Positions 8,201-13,203 of a DNA stretch of 13,438 nt are shown here, in pieces. The translations under genes and the position numbers were made by a program. The notes under the pieces were generated by a model. That model was given only the letters and a program-made list of their open reading frames with translations. It had not been told where the DNA came from and ran no database searches. The stretch is from Pseudomonadota bacterium (GTDB lineage: Bacteria > Pseudomonadota > Alphaproteobacteria > Rhizobiales > Rhizobiaceae), in NCBI GenBank assembly GCA_023428515.1, contig JAEYXI010000486.1:1-13438 (forward strand). The letters run 5' to 3'. Numbering within the stretch: position 1 is the first letter of the stretch; every line of letters starts with the position of its first letter.

Positions 8201-9076
8201 CCTTGCCGCCACCTCCACCCCCGGCAGGACATGGCAATGCCCGGCACGCAGGTCGGTCCCGAACCACGAGACCACGAGCGCCACACGCTCCAGGTTCGGG
8301 CAAAGCGCCTGCAGTTCGTCGATGGATGCCTGCCAGTCGGTCGCGGCAGTCTTCACGTTCCGGTTCAGGATCCGCGCACTGCCCTCGCCCGTCCTCTCCG
8401 TGACGGCGATCGTTGCATAGCCGTGTTCGGTCGCGCCCGGAATGATCGTGACGGCGCGGATCTGCTGCTCCAGGCGCCCAACCGGCCGCAGCACCTCGAA
8501 CTGCAGCAAGGGGATCCGGTTTCCGAAACCATCGAGCGGCAGGCGTTCGAAGACGACATAGGCGAGACCCCGATAGGCCGGCGCATGGCCTTCGCCCTGC
8601 TTCGCCTCGATCAGCGGATCGGGAAGCTGCTCCTCGCCGCCTTGATGGACGCGCATCTCGATCGCCGTCAGGTCGAGCTCGCGCCCGTCGGCCCAGACGC
8701 GCCTGACCCCGGCGATCGGTCCTTCGCACAGCCCGATCGCCAGGTTGGCGAAATAGCGGAAGGTCTCGACCCGTGGACCGCTCGCCTTGCCGCCACGCCT
8801 TTCGCGCGTCACCTCCTCCTCGAACCGCGTCGCCCAGATCAGCGTGCCGCCGATCCGCGCCGTCCCGTAGCCCCGGTTGACCGCGGTTCCCTCGTCGGCC
8901 CCCGGAATGCGTGCGGTCGCAAGCCGGGCGCCGGGGATGGTGCTGCCGCCCCCGATCAGCGCCCGGTCGACCACGCTGCCGGCAAGCGCACCCGCTGCCC
9001 GGCCGATGATCGCACCGACCGGCCCGAAGACGCCGCCGAGCGCGGCACCCGCCGCCTGGAGAAGAATGGTGGCCAT
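5252..9076 (-). CDS. GTA TIM-barrel host-specificity / megatron tail tip protein (RcGTA g15-like)
   Basis: A 1274-residue protein starting MATILLQAAGAALGG at the ATG at 9076, with GAGGTG 7 nt upstream. The glycine/alanine-rich N-terminus (1-45) is the usual family start. Residues 60-240 hold the baseplate-type region, and about 265-700 form a glycoside-hydrolase-like TIM barrel. That barrel includes GFIIGSELRGLT (E434), ITYGADWSEYFGYHP (471-485) and IWFTELGCPAVDKGANQPNVF (E619). About 720-880 resemble the phage-tail_3 domain (GEMTSARALLGPLLELFQVDVV). The rest is a beta-rich C-terminal part. In RcGTA this protein forms the end of the tail and is thought to contact the host envelope. The length is that of intact homologues, with no internal stop or frameshift. 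Its TAG stop overlaps the stop of the convergent MocR gene. No g16-like gene follows. Confidence 0.92.
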   Translation of the reverse strand: MATILLQAAGAALGGVFGPVGAIIGRAAGALAGSVVDRALIGGGSTIPGARLATARIPGADEGTAVNRGYGTARIGGTLIWATRFEEEVTRERRGGKASGPRVETFRYFANLAIGLCEGPIAGVRRVWADGRELDLTAIEMRVHQGGEEQLPDPLIEAKQGEGHAPAYRGLAYVVFERLPLDGFGNRIPLLQFEVLRPVGRLEQQIRAVTIIPGATEHGYATIAVTERTGEGSARILNRNVKTAATDWQASIDELQALCPNLERVALVVSWFGTDLRAGHCHVLPGVEVAARREESLEWSVAGMARGQARLVSQLEGPAFGGTPSDASVRQAIADLRARGLKVYLYPFLMMDIPPGNALPDPYGAAEQAAFPWRGRITCFPGPGMPQSADRADEARAQIAAFAGGSQGYRRMVLHYAALAAAAGGVDGFIIGSELRGLTQLRDAAGAFPFVEELVALAADVRAALGPGAKITYGADWSEYFGYHPQDGSGDVFFHLDPLWASPDIDAVGIDNYMPLADWRDEDLSGPGPDGFRLAEDAGAMAVQIAAGEGFDWFYASEADRRNRVRRPITDGLAGKPWVFRYKDLVGWWSNRHHDRIAGSEMAQATAWMPGMKPIWFTELGCPAVDKGANQPNVFIDPKSAESAAPHFSSGGRSDTMQRRFLDAHHGGWQGAGRPAGMVDPGHIFVWTWDARPVPAFPDELSTWSDGGNWRTGHWLNGRLGATTLADAIAGILADHGFADFDVSEVSGDLTGYVQGEMTSARALLGPLLELFQVDVVEDAGRLRFRSRMRASLAARDVGIVADLDDEPLWTEERGHDSDFAAEAVLTSFNPRLDYEQSSTRSRRARAESQRSIVHDVPAVLAEETALAAVETALRTQRMGRRTISFALSPADLAVEPGDAVRLTLAEAGNPEGTFVVERVEEGAARRIVARHHAMLAPADYGVQPRRRKAAGSASEAFAPVLHFLDLPRFSSGEPAAFARVACLCRPWRRVALSSSGGVEGYRSRVILDRPSRVGRLTAPLHPGNSAGVPAGVSGRFQRGVTLQLELFFGGLSSAEEATVLNGENRIAVKADNGAWEVIGFARATETSPNRWQLTTLLRGLSGTEDAMEAGAVDGAPVIVLDDAVVPLGLTAEERGLEMNWLAESLGQAGGRSGPYLFAGGLRAQTPLSPVHVRGKRQGSGDILLTWIRRGRVEADDWDATDIPLDEPLERYRVEILEGPVVRRVREVAEPRFIYAAAEELADFGAVQATLFVRIRQIGRAVPLGIPAHATVAL

Positions 9077-9292
9077 GGAAAAACACCTCGCGGCGGTCCG
9101 GGAAATCGGCTGGACCCGTCAGGATTGTGATAGCGTTCGGCAATTCAGAGGCGAAAGCAGCAGGCGCGGCGCCAGCCGGCGCATCGGCGGAGATCCGCTA
9201 CGCCCACTCAAGGCAGGAGCCCTGCCCTGCGGCAGGCGGAGCCCCAACTCCGGTTGCCACTCCATGAACCTACGGTCCGGAGAGCAGTTTTT
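9077..9292 (-). other. 216-bp non-coding gap with hairpins between g14 and g15
   Basis: All other gene junctions of the tail cluster overlap or are separated by at most 41 nt, but this one spans 216 bp. It contains a GCGCC/GGCGC hairpin at 9169-9182 and a three-arm repeat at 9212-9236, and it ends in a good Shine-Dalgarno (GAGGTG, 7 nt before the g15 ATG). A 48-codon frame at 9265-9119 exists but has no ribosome site and no recognisable motif. No convincing promoter was seen. It could be a leader of g15, an intergenic repeat of the RIME type known in rhizobia, or a scar of lost sequence. Confidence 0.5.
9212..9236 (-). repeat. Three-arm inverted repeat GGCAGG / CCTGCC / GGCAGG
   Basis: On the plus strand GGCAGG (9212-9217), CCTGCC (9221-9226) and GGCAGG (9231-9236) follow one another with 3- and 4-nt spacers. 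The middle arm can pair with either neighbour, so two mutually exclusive 6-bp hairpins are possible in the g14-g15 leader RNA. This geometry is used in attenuators, but no T-run follows on the minus strand, so function is unproven. Confidence 0.45.
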
Positions 9293-9739
9293 TCAATCGT
9301 GCCGTATCTGCGGGAACCGATGCACCGCAGCGATCCGCCGCCGCCACGACGGCGCCAGGACCGAACGGGTGACGCATGCCTGTTCATAGGCATGAATGAA
9401 GTGGTCGGGGCCGGCGAGAATGCCGGCGTGTTTCGCGGCACAGTCGGGCCGCCAGCGGAACAGCAGCAGGTCTCCCCGTTCTGCCTCGCCCGCCGGTCGC
9501 GCTGGACCGAAAAGCCGCCACGCCGCTTCCATCAGCCGGTCCTCGCCGCCGCGCTCGGCCCAGTCCGGCGCATAGGCAGGCACCGCTTCCGGCTCCTCGC
9601 CGTACAGTTCGCGCCAGACGCCGCGGATCAGGCCGATGCAGTCGCAGCCAACACCCTTCGCGGCCCCCTGGTGCCGGTAAGGCGTGCCGATCCAGCCTTC
9701 CGCCAGCGCCGCTATCCGGTCTCCTCCCACCGCGCTCAT
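9293..9739 (-). CDS. NlpC/P60 family tail-associated cell wall peptidase (RcGTA g14-like)
   Basis: A 148-residue protein starting MSAVGGDRIAALAEGWIGTPY at the ATG at 9739, inside the ATGA overlap with g13. The 'A-E-x-W-I-G-T-P-Y-x-H-Q-G' opening and GCDCIGLIRGVW (31-42) place the catalytic cysteine at C34. KHAGILAG gives the catalytic histidine H104, and HFIHAY supplies H116 as the probable third polar residue. This is the complete NlpC/P60 triad as found in the TIGR02219 phage peptidase family. By family knowledge it cleaves peptide cross-links in peptidoglycan so the tail can reach the inner membrane. All active-site residues are present, so nothing suggests decay. Unlike the other junctions, the next gene is 216 bp away. 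Confidence 0.92.
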   Translation of the reverse strand: MSAVGGDRIAALAEGWIGTPYRHQGAAKGVGCDCIGLIRGVWRELYGEEPEAVPAYAPDWAERGGEDRLMEAAWRLFGPARPAGEAERGDLLLFRWRPDCAAKHAGILAGPDHFIHAYEQACVTRSVLAPSWRRRIAAVHRFPQIRHD

Positions 9740-10611
9740 TCGAAAATCGGGCCGCCGTCGTGAACCCGCTCCCCGTCTGCATAGGAATAGGCGAAATCGG
9801 CGCCCGGCACATGCGGGAACCCGCGAAAGTTCAGGTGGTTGCTGAAACGCGCTCTGCAGGTCGCGAAGGATCTGTCGCATCCGGCGGTGATCGTGAACGA
9901 AGCTCCCACCGCGACCGGCTCCTCCAGCGGCAGCCACAGGGTCAGCTCGGACGTCCCGTCGGCCATCGTCTCATGGCTTTCCACATCCGCCGTCACGCCA
10001 TTGGCAAAAGCGAGCAGGCCATGGCGGAAGAAACCGCTCGGGAATCCGGCAGGCCCGGACACGGCAAGGCGGCTTGGATCGGTGACGGCGAGGACTGTGC
10101 CTTCGCCGCGCCAGCCGGAAAGGTCGACGCGGCATCTGCTGTCGCCGAGCGTTGCGTCGCAGCGGCGGCCATAAACCCTCCCCTGCGGCTGATCGAGCCT
10201 GTGCGCAAGGCTGCGCAGTTCGGCGCGGAACGCTCCGCCGGCCCGTGAAACCTCGCCGATCTCGCGCGCATTGAGCAGCATGTGCTGATCCGGCGCGGCC
10301 CAGTTCAACAGGAAAAGCTCCACCCGCGCGCCGTCATAGCGGCCTGCCGCAAGGTCGTCCTCGCGGATCGCCTCGCTGGAAAACCCGCCGGCCACCTCCT
10401 CGGTCCCGGCTGCAAGCCCGCTCGCCGCCTCCGCCTCGGTCTTCGAAAACCCGCTCGCGGCAAGATAGCTCGTGCCGCCGAAGGCGAGGTCGTGGTCGTG
10501 TTCGGTAAAGCCCAGCACGACGCCGTCGCGCCTTGTCACCCGCCAGCAATGGCAGGTGGTGGTCGCATCGCCTGAAAGATGCGTGGCAAGTGCGGAAGGC
10601 ACCGTCTTCAT
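9736..10611 (-). CDS. DUF2163 tail hub protein (RcGTA g13-like)
   Basis: A 291-residue protein starting MKTVPSALATHLSGDATT at the ATG at 10611. A longer open frame upstream of it is the shadow of g12. TTTCHCWRVTRRDG (17-30), LGFTEHDHDLAFGG (33-46) and the central and C-terminal cysteine segments match DUF2163/TIGR02218. Four cysteines, C151, C160, C245 and C252, are spaced in two pairs, and C20/C22 form an additional CHC. Lambda gpL, which holds the same place in the tail tip, binds an iron-sulfur cluster through four cysteines; a similar role for these four is inference. The start overlaps the g12 stop and the stop overlaps the g14 start, both as ATGA. The protein would connect the distal tail ring to the megatron. 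Confidence 0.9.
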   Translation of the reverse strand: MKTVPSALATHLSGDATTTCHCWRVTRRDGVVLGFTEHDHDLAFGGTSYLAASGFSKTEAEAASGLAAGTEEVAGGFSSEAIREDDLAAGRYDGARVELFLLNWAAPDQHMLLNAREIGEVSRAGGAFRAELRSLAHRLDQPQGRVYGRRCDATLGDSRCRVDLSGWRGEGTVLAVTDPSRLAVSGPAGFPSGFFRHGLLAFANGVTADVESHETMADGTSELTLWLPLEEPVAVGASFTITAGCDRSFATCRARFSNHLNFRGFPHVPGADFAYSYADGERVHDGGPIFE

Positions 10612-11246
10612 GGGCGTATCTCCGTCAGTGGAATGGTCGGGATGTGGCCGGCGTCGAAATGCGCGAGGTTGACGTCGATCCGGTCGGTGTCGAAGCGAAC
10701 GGGCACGTCGAACTCGAAGCCCGCCCGCACCTGCGCTCCCGGCGGGGGGACATGCCCTGCCTGGAAGGTGACGATGCCCGTCGCGCCGTCGACCGCGAAG
10801 GCGCCCTGGGGCTTCGGCACGCCGCCGACGGACACCAGCACCGCTCCCGGGACAGGCTTTGCGATCGGCCGCACCCATGCACCCCCCGAATCCTGATAGG
10901 TCTTGGCGAGCTGGAAGGAGGCGGTCACGCCGTCACCTTCTCCGATCATCTGATCCGTGGCAGAGACCGCTATCTTCGGCGGACAGGACCGCCAGTCCAC
11001 CGGATCGCGAAAGCGGAAACCGTAAAGCTGACCGTGCCGGGCCTCGAAGAACTCCAGCACCTCGTAGAGGTCGCCAAGCGATCTGACGCCCGATCCCGCG
11101 TCGTAGCTTCGCCTCGAATCGCGCCAGCGCTGGTTGCGGCTCTCGCGTCCGTTGGACAGGCCGACGATATCCGTACGCCGCACCGGTCCGCCCGTGGCAC
11201 CGAGCGCCAGCCGCAGCGGAAAGCGCACTTCGTGGAAACCGCCCAT
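10608..11246 (-). CDS. DUF2460 distal tail protein (RcGTA g12-like)
   Basis: A 212-residue protein starting MGGFHEVRFPLRLALG at the ATG at 11246, with AGGGGG upstream. The conserved N-terminal block F-H-E-V-R-F-P is followed by TDIVGLSNGRESRNQRW (25-41), RRSYDAGSGVRSLGDLYEVLEFFEARHGQLYGFRFRDPVDW (45-85) and a C-terminal GRIDVNL-like region (FDTDRIDVNL). These define the DUF2460/TIGR02217 family. In the RcGTA structure this is the distal tail protein, a ring between the tube and the baseplate hub. The length is normal. It lies 3 nt after g11 and overlaps g13 by 4 nt (ATGA). Confidence 0.9.
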   Translation of the reverse strand: MGGFHEVRFPLRLALGATGGPVRRTDIVGLSNGRESRNQRWRDSRRSYDAGSGVRSLGDLYEVLEFFEARHGQLYGFRFRDPVDWRSCPPKIAVSATDQMIGEGDGVTASFQLAKTYQDSGGAWVRPIAKPVPGAVLVSVGGVPKPQGAFAVDGATGIVTFQAGHVPPPGAQVRAGFEFDVPVRFDTDRIDVNLAHFDAGHIPTIPLTEIRP

Positions 11247-11249
11247 TGC

Positions 11250-11786
11250 TCAAAGCCCCCTGCGTCCGCGTGCGACACTGCGCGCCAGCATGGCCGAGAT
11301 CTGCCCCTCGCTCTTGCGAAAGCTTGCAGCGTCCGTCGCCGTGACGTTGAAGACGATCTGCGGCGCCGCCCCGCCACCGCCGGCAGCCACGCCGAGCGCG
11401 CCGTCGGGACCACGCCTCAGCGGCAGGATCGCCTCGGCGCCCGCCTCTCCCATCAGGCCCATGCCGCCTGCCATCGGAAAAAAGCCCGGACTTCGCACCA
11501 CGCCGCCATCGGCAAAGGGCGTGACGGAGCCGAAGACACCGCCGATCGCGTTGCCGATCAGGTTTTCGAGCGGCTTCAGCCCGGCGGCAAGGGCAATGTC
11601 GGTCAGGCGGTTGCCGAGCCCCCGCAACACGTCCTCCAGTCCCCTGCCGCCCACCGTCGCCGAGCGCAGGGCGCCGGTCAGCGCAGCCCCGAAACGCTGC
11701 GACCGCGCCTCCAGATCGGCCATCACCTCGCCCAGTGCCTCTGCATCCGAAAGGGCATCCGAAAAGCCCTCATCATCGCCTGCCAT
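11250..11786 (-). CDS. Phage tail tape measure protein, short GTA type (g11-like)
   Basis: A 178-residue protein if it starts at the ATG at 11786 (MAGDDEGF), which has GGAGG 5 nt upstream. An in-frame ATG at 11801 would add five residues. The N-terminal part is an amphipathic helix (SDALSDAEALGEVMADLEARSQ). The middle has GLEDVLRGLGNRLTDIALAAGLKPLENLIG, and then comes a glycine-rich stretch (FADGGVVRSPGFFPMAGG, GLMGEAGAEAILPLRR). The 'FADGGVV...MGEAGAEAILPL' motif is the conserved C-terminal core of many tape measure proteins. Those in ordinary siphophages are several times longer; this short form is typical of GTAs. The protein sets tail length and sits inside the tube. It overlaps g10.1 by 14 nt and g12 begins 3 nt after it. 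Confidence 0.87.
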   Translation of the reverse strand: MAGDDEGFSDALSDAEALGEVMADLEARSQRFGAALTGALRSATVGGRGLEDVLRGLGNRLTDIALAAGLKPLENLIGNAIGGVFGSVTPFADGGVVRSPGFFPMAGGMGLMGEAGAEAILPLRRGPDGALGVAAGGGGAAPQIVFNVTATDAASFRKSEGQISAMLARSVARGRRGL

Positions 11787-12009
11787 CATTGCCTCCATCA
11801 TCGGGAAACTGCCGCATCAGCGCGTCCAGCCCGGCTCTCTCCATGATCGGGGTGATCGGCCGGAGCCCGCCGGTCGCGGCCAGGAACTCCCTGGGGCTCA
11901 GCGCCCAGAACGTGTCGGGGGAAAGCCGCAGCACGCAGAGGCCGACATGCATCACCGCCTCCCAGGGGAAGGGTTCATGGCCAGCCTTCACGCCTGCTGC
12001 GGCATTCAA
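11773..12009 (-). CDS. Phage tail assembly chaperone, rcc01693/TIGR02216 type (g10.1), downstream frame
   Basis: A 78-codon frame lying -1 relative to g10. It carries HEPFPWEAVMHVGLCVLRLSP (residues 11-31), DTFWALSPREFLAA (32-45) and a C-terminal segment with LDALMRQFPD. The FPW-x-x-V-M-x-x-G-L-x-x-L-R-L-S-P...FW-x-x-(S/T)-P-R-E pattern is that of the rcc01693 family of tail assembly chaperones. There is no in-frame ATG near the beginning. The only candidates are TTG at 12009, overlapping the g10 stop, and GTG at 11991. This supports synthesis mainly as a C-terminal extension of g10 by frameshifting, although separate initiation cannot be excluded. By family knowledge the fusion would bind the tape measure protein while tail tube subunits assemble. 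Confidence 0.85.
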   Translation of the reverse strand: MNAAAGVKAGHEPFPWEAVMHVGLCVLRLSPDTFWALSPREFLAATGGLRPITPIMERAGLDALMRQFPDDGGNDGRR

Positions 12010-12356
12010 GGGTTTGTGGTGGTCTCCTTCGGCGCGCCGCCGAACGTCTCATCCAGAAGCTCCGCGACGATCCGCGCAAAAGCGGCGACACCGCCTTCCA
12101 TGGTCATCGCCGCCACCTCGTCGTCGGAACAGGGATTGCCGCCGCCGCGCAGCCCCGCGCCGATGATGCGGATCATGTCGGCGGCCTTCAGCCGGCCTTC
12201 GGAAAACCGCCCGGCCAGCCCGTGAAGATCGGCGACGGCAAAGGCCGTTTCCAGTTCCGCCAGCGCTCCGAGCGTCAGGCAGAGCACGCGGCGCTCGCCG
12301 CCGATCACCGCCTCCACTTCGCCGCGCCTGCGGTTTGCGCGTCCGCCCGCCAGCAT
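12006..12356 (-). CDS. GTA gp10-like tail assembly chaperone (g10), upstream frame
   Basis: A 116-residue protein starting MLAGGRANRRRGEVEAVIGG at the ATG at 12356, which overlaps the g9 stop by one base. The ERRVLCLTLGALAELE segment (residues 21-36), LAGRFSEGRLKAADMIRIIGAGLRGGG (47-73) and a C-terminal AFARIVAELLDETFG helix match the GTA gp10 family (tail assembly chaperone class TAC_11, named from memory). The position between the tail tube and tape measure genes is where lambda-like phages carry the G and GT chaperones. The last codons before the TGA are ACA AAC CCT, which create the slippery heptamer listed separately. A -1 slip there would make a fusion of about 194 residues with the following frame. 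Confidence 0.85.
   Translation of the reverse strand: MLAGGRANRRRGEVEAVIGGERRVLCLTLGALAELETAFAVADLHGLAGRFSEGRLKAADMIRIIGAGLRGGGNPCSDDEVAAMTMEGGVAAFARIVAELLDETFGGAPKETTTNP
12009..12015 (-). other. Candidate programmed -1 frameshift site (slippery heptamer A AAC CCT)
   Basis: On the minus strand the last sense codons of g10 are AAC CCT, preceded by A and followed at once by the TGA stop. Read as X XXY YYZ this is A AAC CCT. After a -1 slip both tRNAs re-pair with AAA and CCC, and the next codon is TTG AAT GCC, exactly the g10.1 frame. AAGGAG at 12029-12024 lies 8 nt upstream of the heptamer, similar to the stimulatory element of E. coli dnaX. No strong downstream hairpin could be seen by eye. 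The same AAGGAG could instead serve as a ribosome site for a TTG start at 12009, but the spacing would be long (14 nt). Confidence 0.6.
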
Positions 12357-12763
12357 CAGAGCGCCCCGAAGCTCAGGGCGCCGGCCGATTCGAGCGCCAG
12401 CTCGAAGCGGATCTCGCCGTTGTGGTCGCCGGAATATTCGAGCGCCGTCACCTGGAACGGGCCGGCGACGGTCCCGAATGCCGGAATGACAATCTGCCAG
12501 TTGAGAATGCTGCCGGCGAAGAATGCCGTCCTCACCAACGCGTCGCTCGCCTGGTCCTTGAAGATACCCGCGCCCGTCAGCGACGCACGCTGCACGCCCG
12601 CGCCGCCGAGGAGCTCGCGCCAGCGTCCGGCGCTTTCGGCGTCGGTGATGTCGACCACCTCGGCATTGAAGGCGAGCCGCTTCGAGCGCAGCCCGGCGAC
12701 CGCCTGGAATGCGCCCGCATTGTCGATCTTCAGGAGCAGGTCCCTGCCCTTCTGCGCCACCAT
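12356..12763 (-). CDS. Phage major tail protein, TP901-1 family (RcGTA g9-like tail tube)
   Basis: A 135-residue protein starting MVAQKGRDLLLKI at the ATG at 12763. AAAGGA lies upstream with suitable spacing, and an open frame continuing upstream is only the shadow of g8/g7. The N-terminal 'MxAQKGRDLLLKI' and the middle segment with TDAESAGRWRELL and GAGVQRASLTGAGIFKD are typical of alphaproteobacterial TP901-1 major tail proteins. The C-terminal part (FQVTALEYSGDHNGEIRFELALESAG) forms the last strands of the tube fold. By family knowledge it polymerises as hexameric rings to make the tail tube. The stop and the start of the next gene overlap by one base (TGATG). The frame is intact. Confidence 0.9.
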   Translation of the reverse strand: MVAQKGRDLLLKIDNAGAFQAVAGLRSKRLAFNAEVVDITDAESAGRWRELLGGAGVQRASLTGAGIFKDQASDALVRTAFFAGSILNWQIVIPAFGTVAGPFQVTALEYSGDHNGEIRFELALESAGALSFGAL

Positions 12764-12804
12764 GTGCCTTTTTCCTTTCCATGGTTGTTGCGGTTTCCCG
12801 GCCG

Positions 12805-13203
12805 CTATTCCGTCACGGCCCGCAACCGCGTCTCGGTCAGGAAAAGCCGGGTTCTCGGCTCTCGCCGCGTCCGGGTGCGAAGCTGCAGCAGGCTCACCAG
12901 CGCCGCCCCGTCGAGGGTGAGAGCCGCGTCGTGCAGCAGCCGGTGGACGACGGCGGCGATCTCCTGCGCCTGCCTGCGGCCCCCGGCCTCGGACCAGATC
13001 TCGAGCGTCAGCAGATGTTCCTCGCCCGCTTCGGTCGCCGTCGAATAGTCCCGGGTTTCGGTTTGGCCGAACACGATCGCCGGCAGCACCGGCCGCGGCA
13101 GCAAGCGGTCGCGGATCCCGTCCGGACCAATCAGCGCGGCGAGTTCCGCGTCCCCGGAAAGCCGCTGATGGATTGCCCGCAGAAGGACGTTCGCGGCACT
13201 CAT
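12805..13203 (-). CDS. DUF3168 tail terminator protein (RcGTA g8-like)
   Basis: A 132-residue protein starting at the ATG at 13203. AGGAGG sits just upstream with about 6 nt spacing, which decides this start over an in-frame GTG 18 nt earlier. Residues 41-52 (PAIVFGQTETRD) and 63-75 (HLLTLEIWSEAGG), followed by a helix with AQEIAAVVHRLLH, match the usual DUF3168 layout: a P-x-I-x-x-G strand, then H-x-L-x-L-x-x-W-S and an alpha helix. Proteins of this family cap the tail tube at the head end and stop its polymerisation. The length is typical. The gene overlaps g7 by 4 nt (ATGA) and lies 41 nt before the major tail protein gene. Nothing in it looks damaged. Confidence 0.85.
   Translation of the reverse strand: MSAANVLLRAIHQRLSGDAELAALIGPDGIRDRLLPRPVLPAIVFGQTETRDYSTATEAGEEHLLTLEIWSEAGGRRQAQEIAAVVHRLLHDAALTLDGAALVSLLQLRTRTRREPRTRLFLTETRLRAVTE

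Noticed and set aside
7136..9130. 664-codon open frame on the plus strand
   Set aside because: It lies antisense to the g15 megatron gene, whose motifs and length are clear. Its translation is rich in Arg, His, Pro and Ala with no recognisable domain, which is usual for shadows in GC-rich DNA.
7605..9143. 512-codon minus-strand frame overlapping g15 with an earlier start, considered as evidence of a g15 frameshift
   Set aside because: It is a different reading frame. g15 itself begins with the typical MATILLQAAGAA start and a proper ribosome site.
9119..9265. 48-codon minus-strand open frame in the g14-g15 gap
   Set aside because: It has no ribosome site and no recognisable motif, and frames of this length are common by chance at this base composition.
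9260..9293. Imperfect stem (CTCC/GGAG, ACC/GGT) followed by six T on the plus strand, terminator-like
   Set aside because: The stem is weak with internal mismatches, and no plus-strand gene ends here. It could at most stop antisense transcripts.
10533..11846. 437-codon plus-strand open frame opposite g11-g13
   Set aside because: It is antisense to three recognised tail genes, has low-complexity composition and no family motif.
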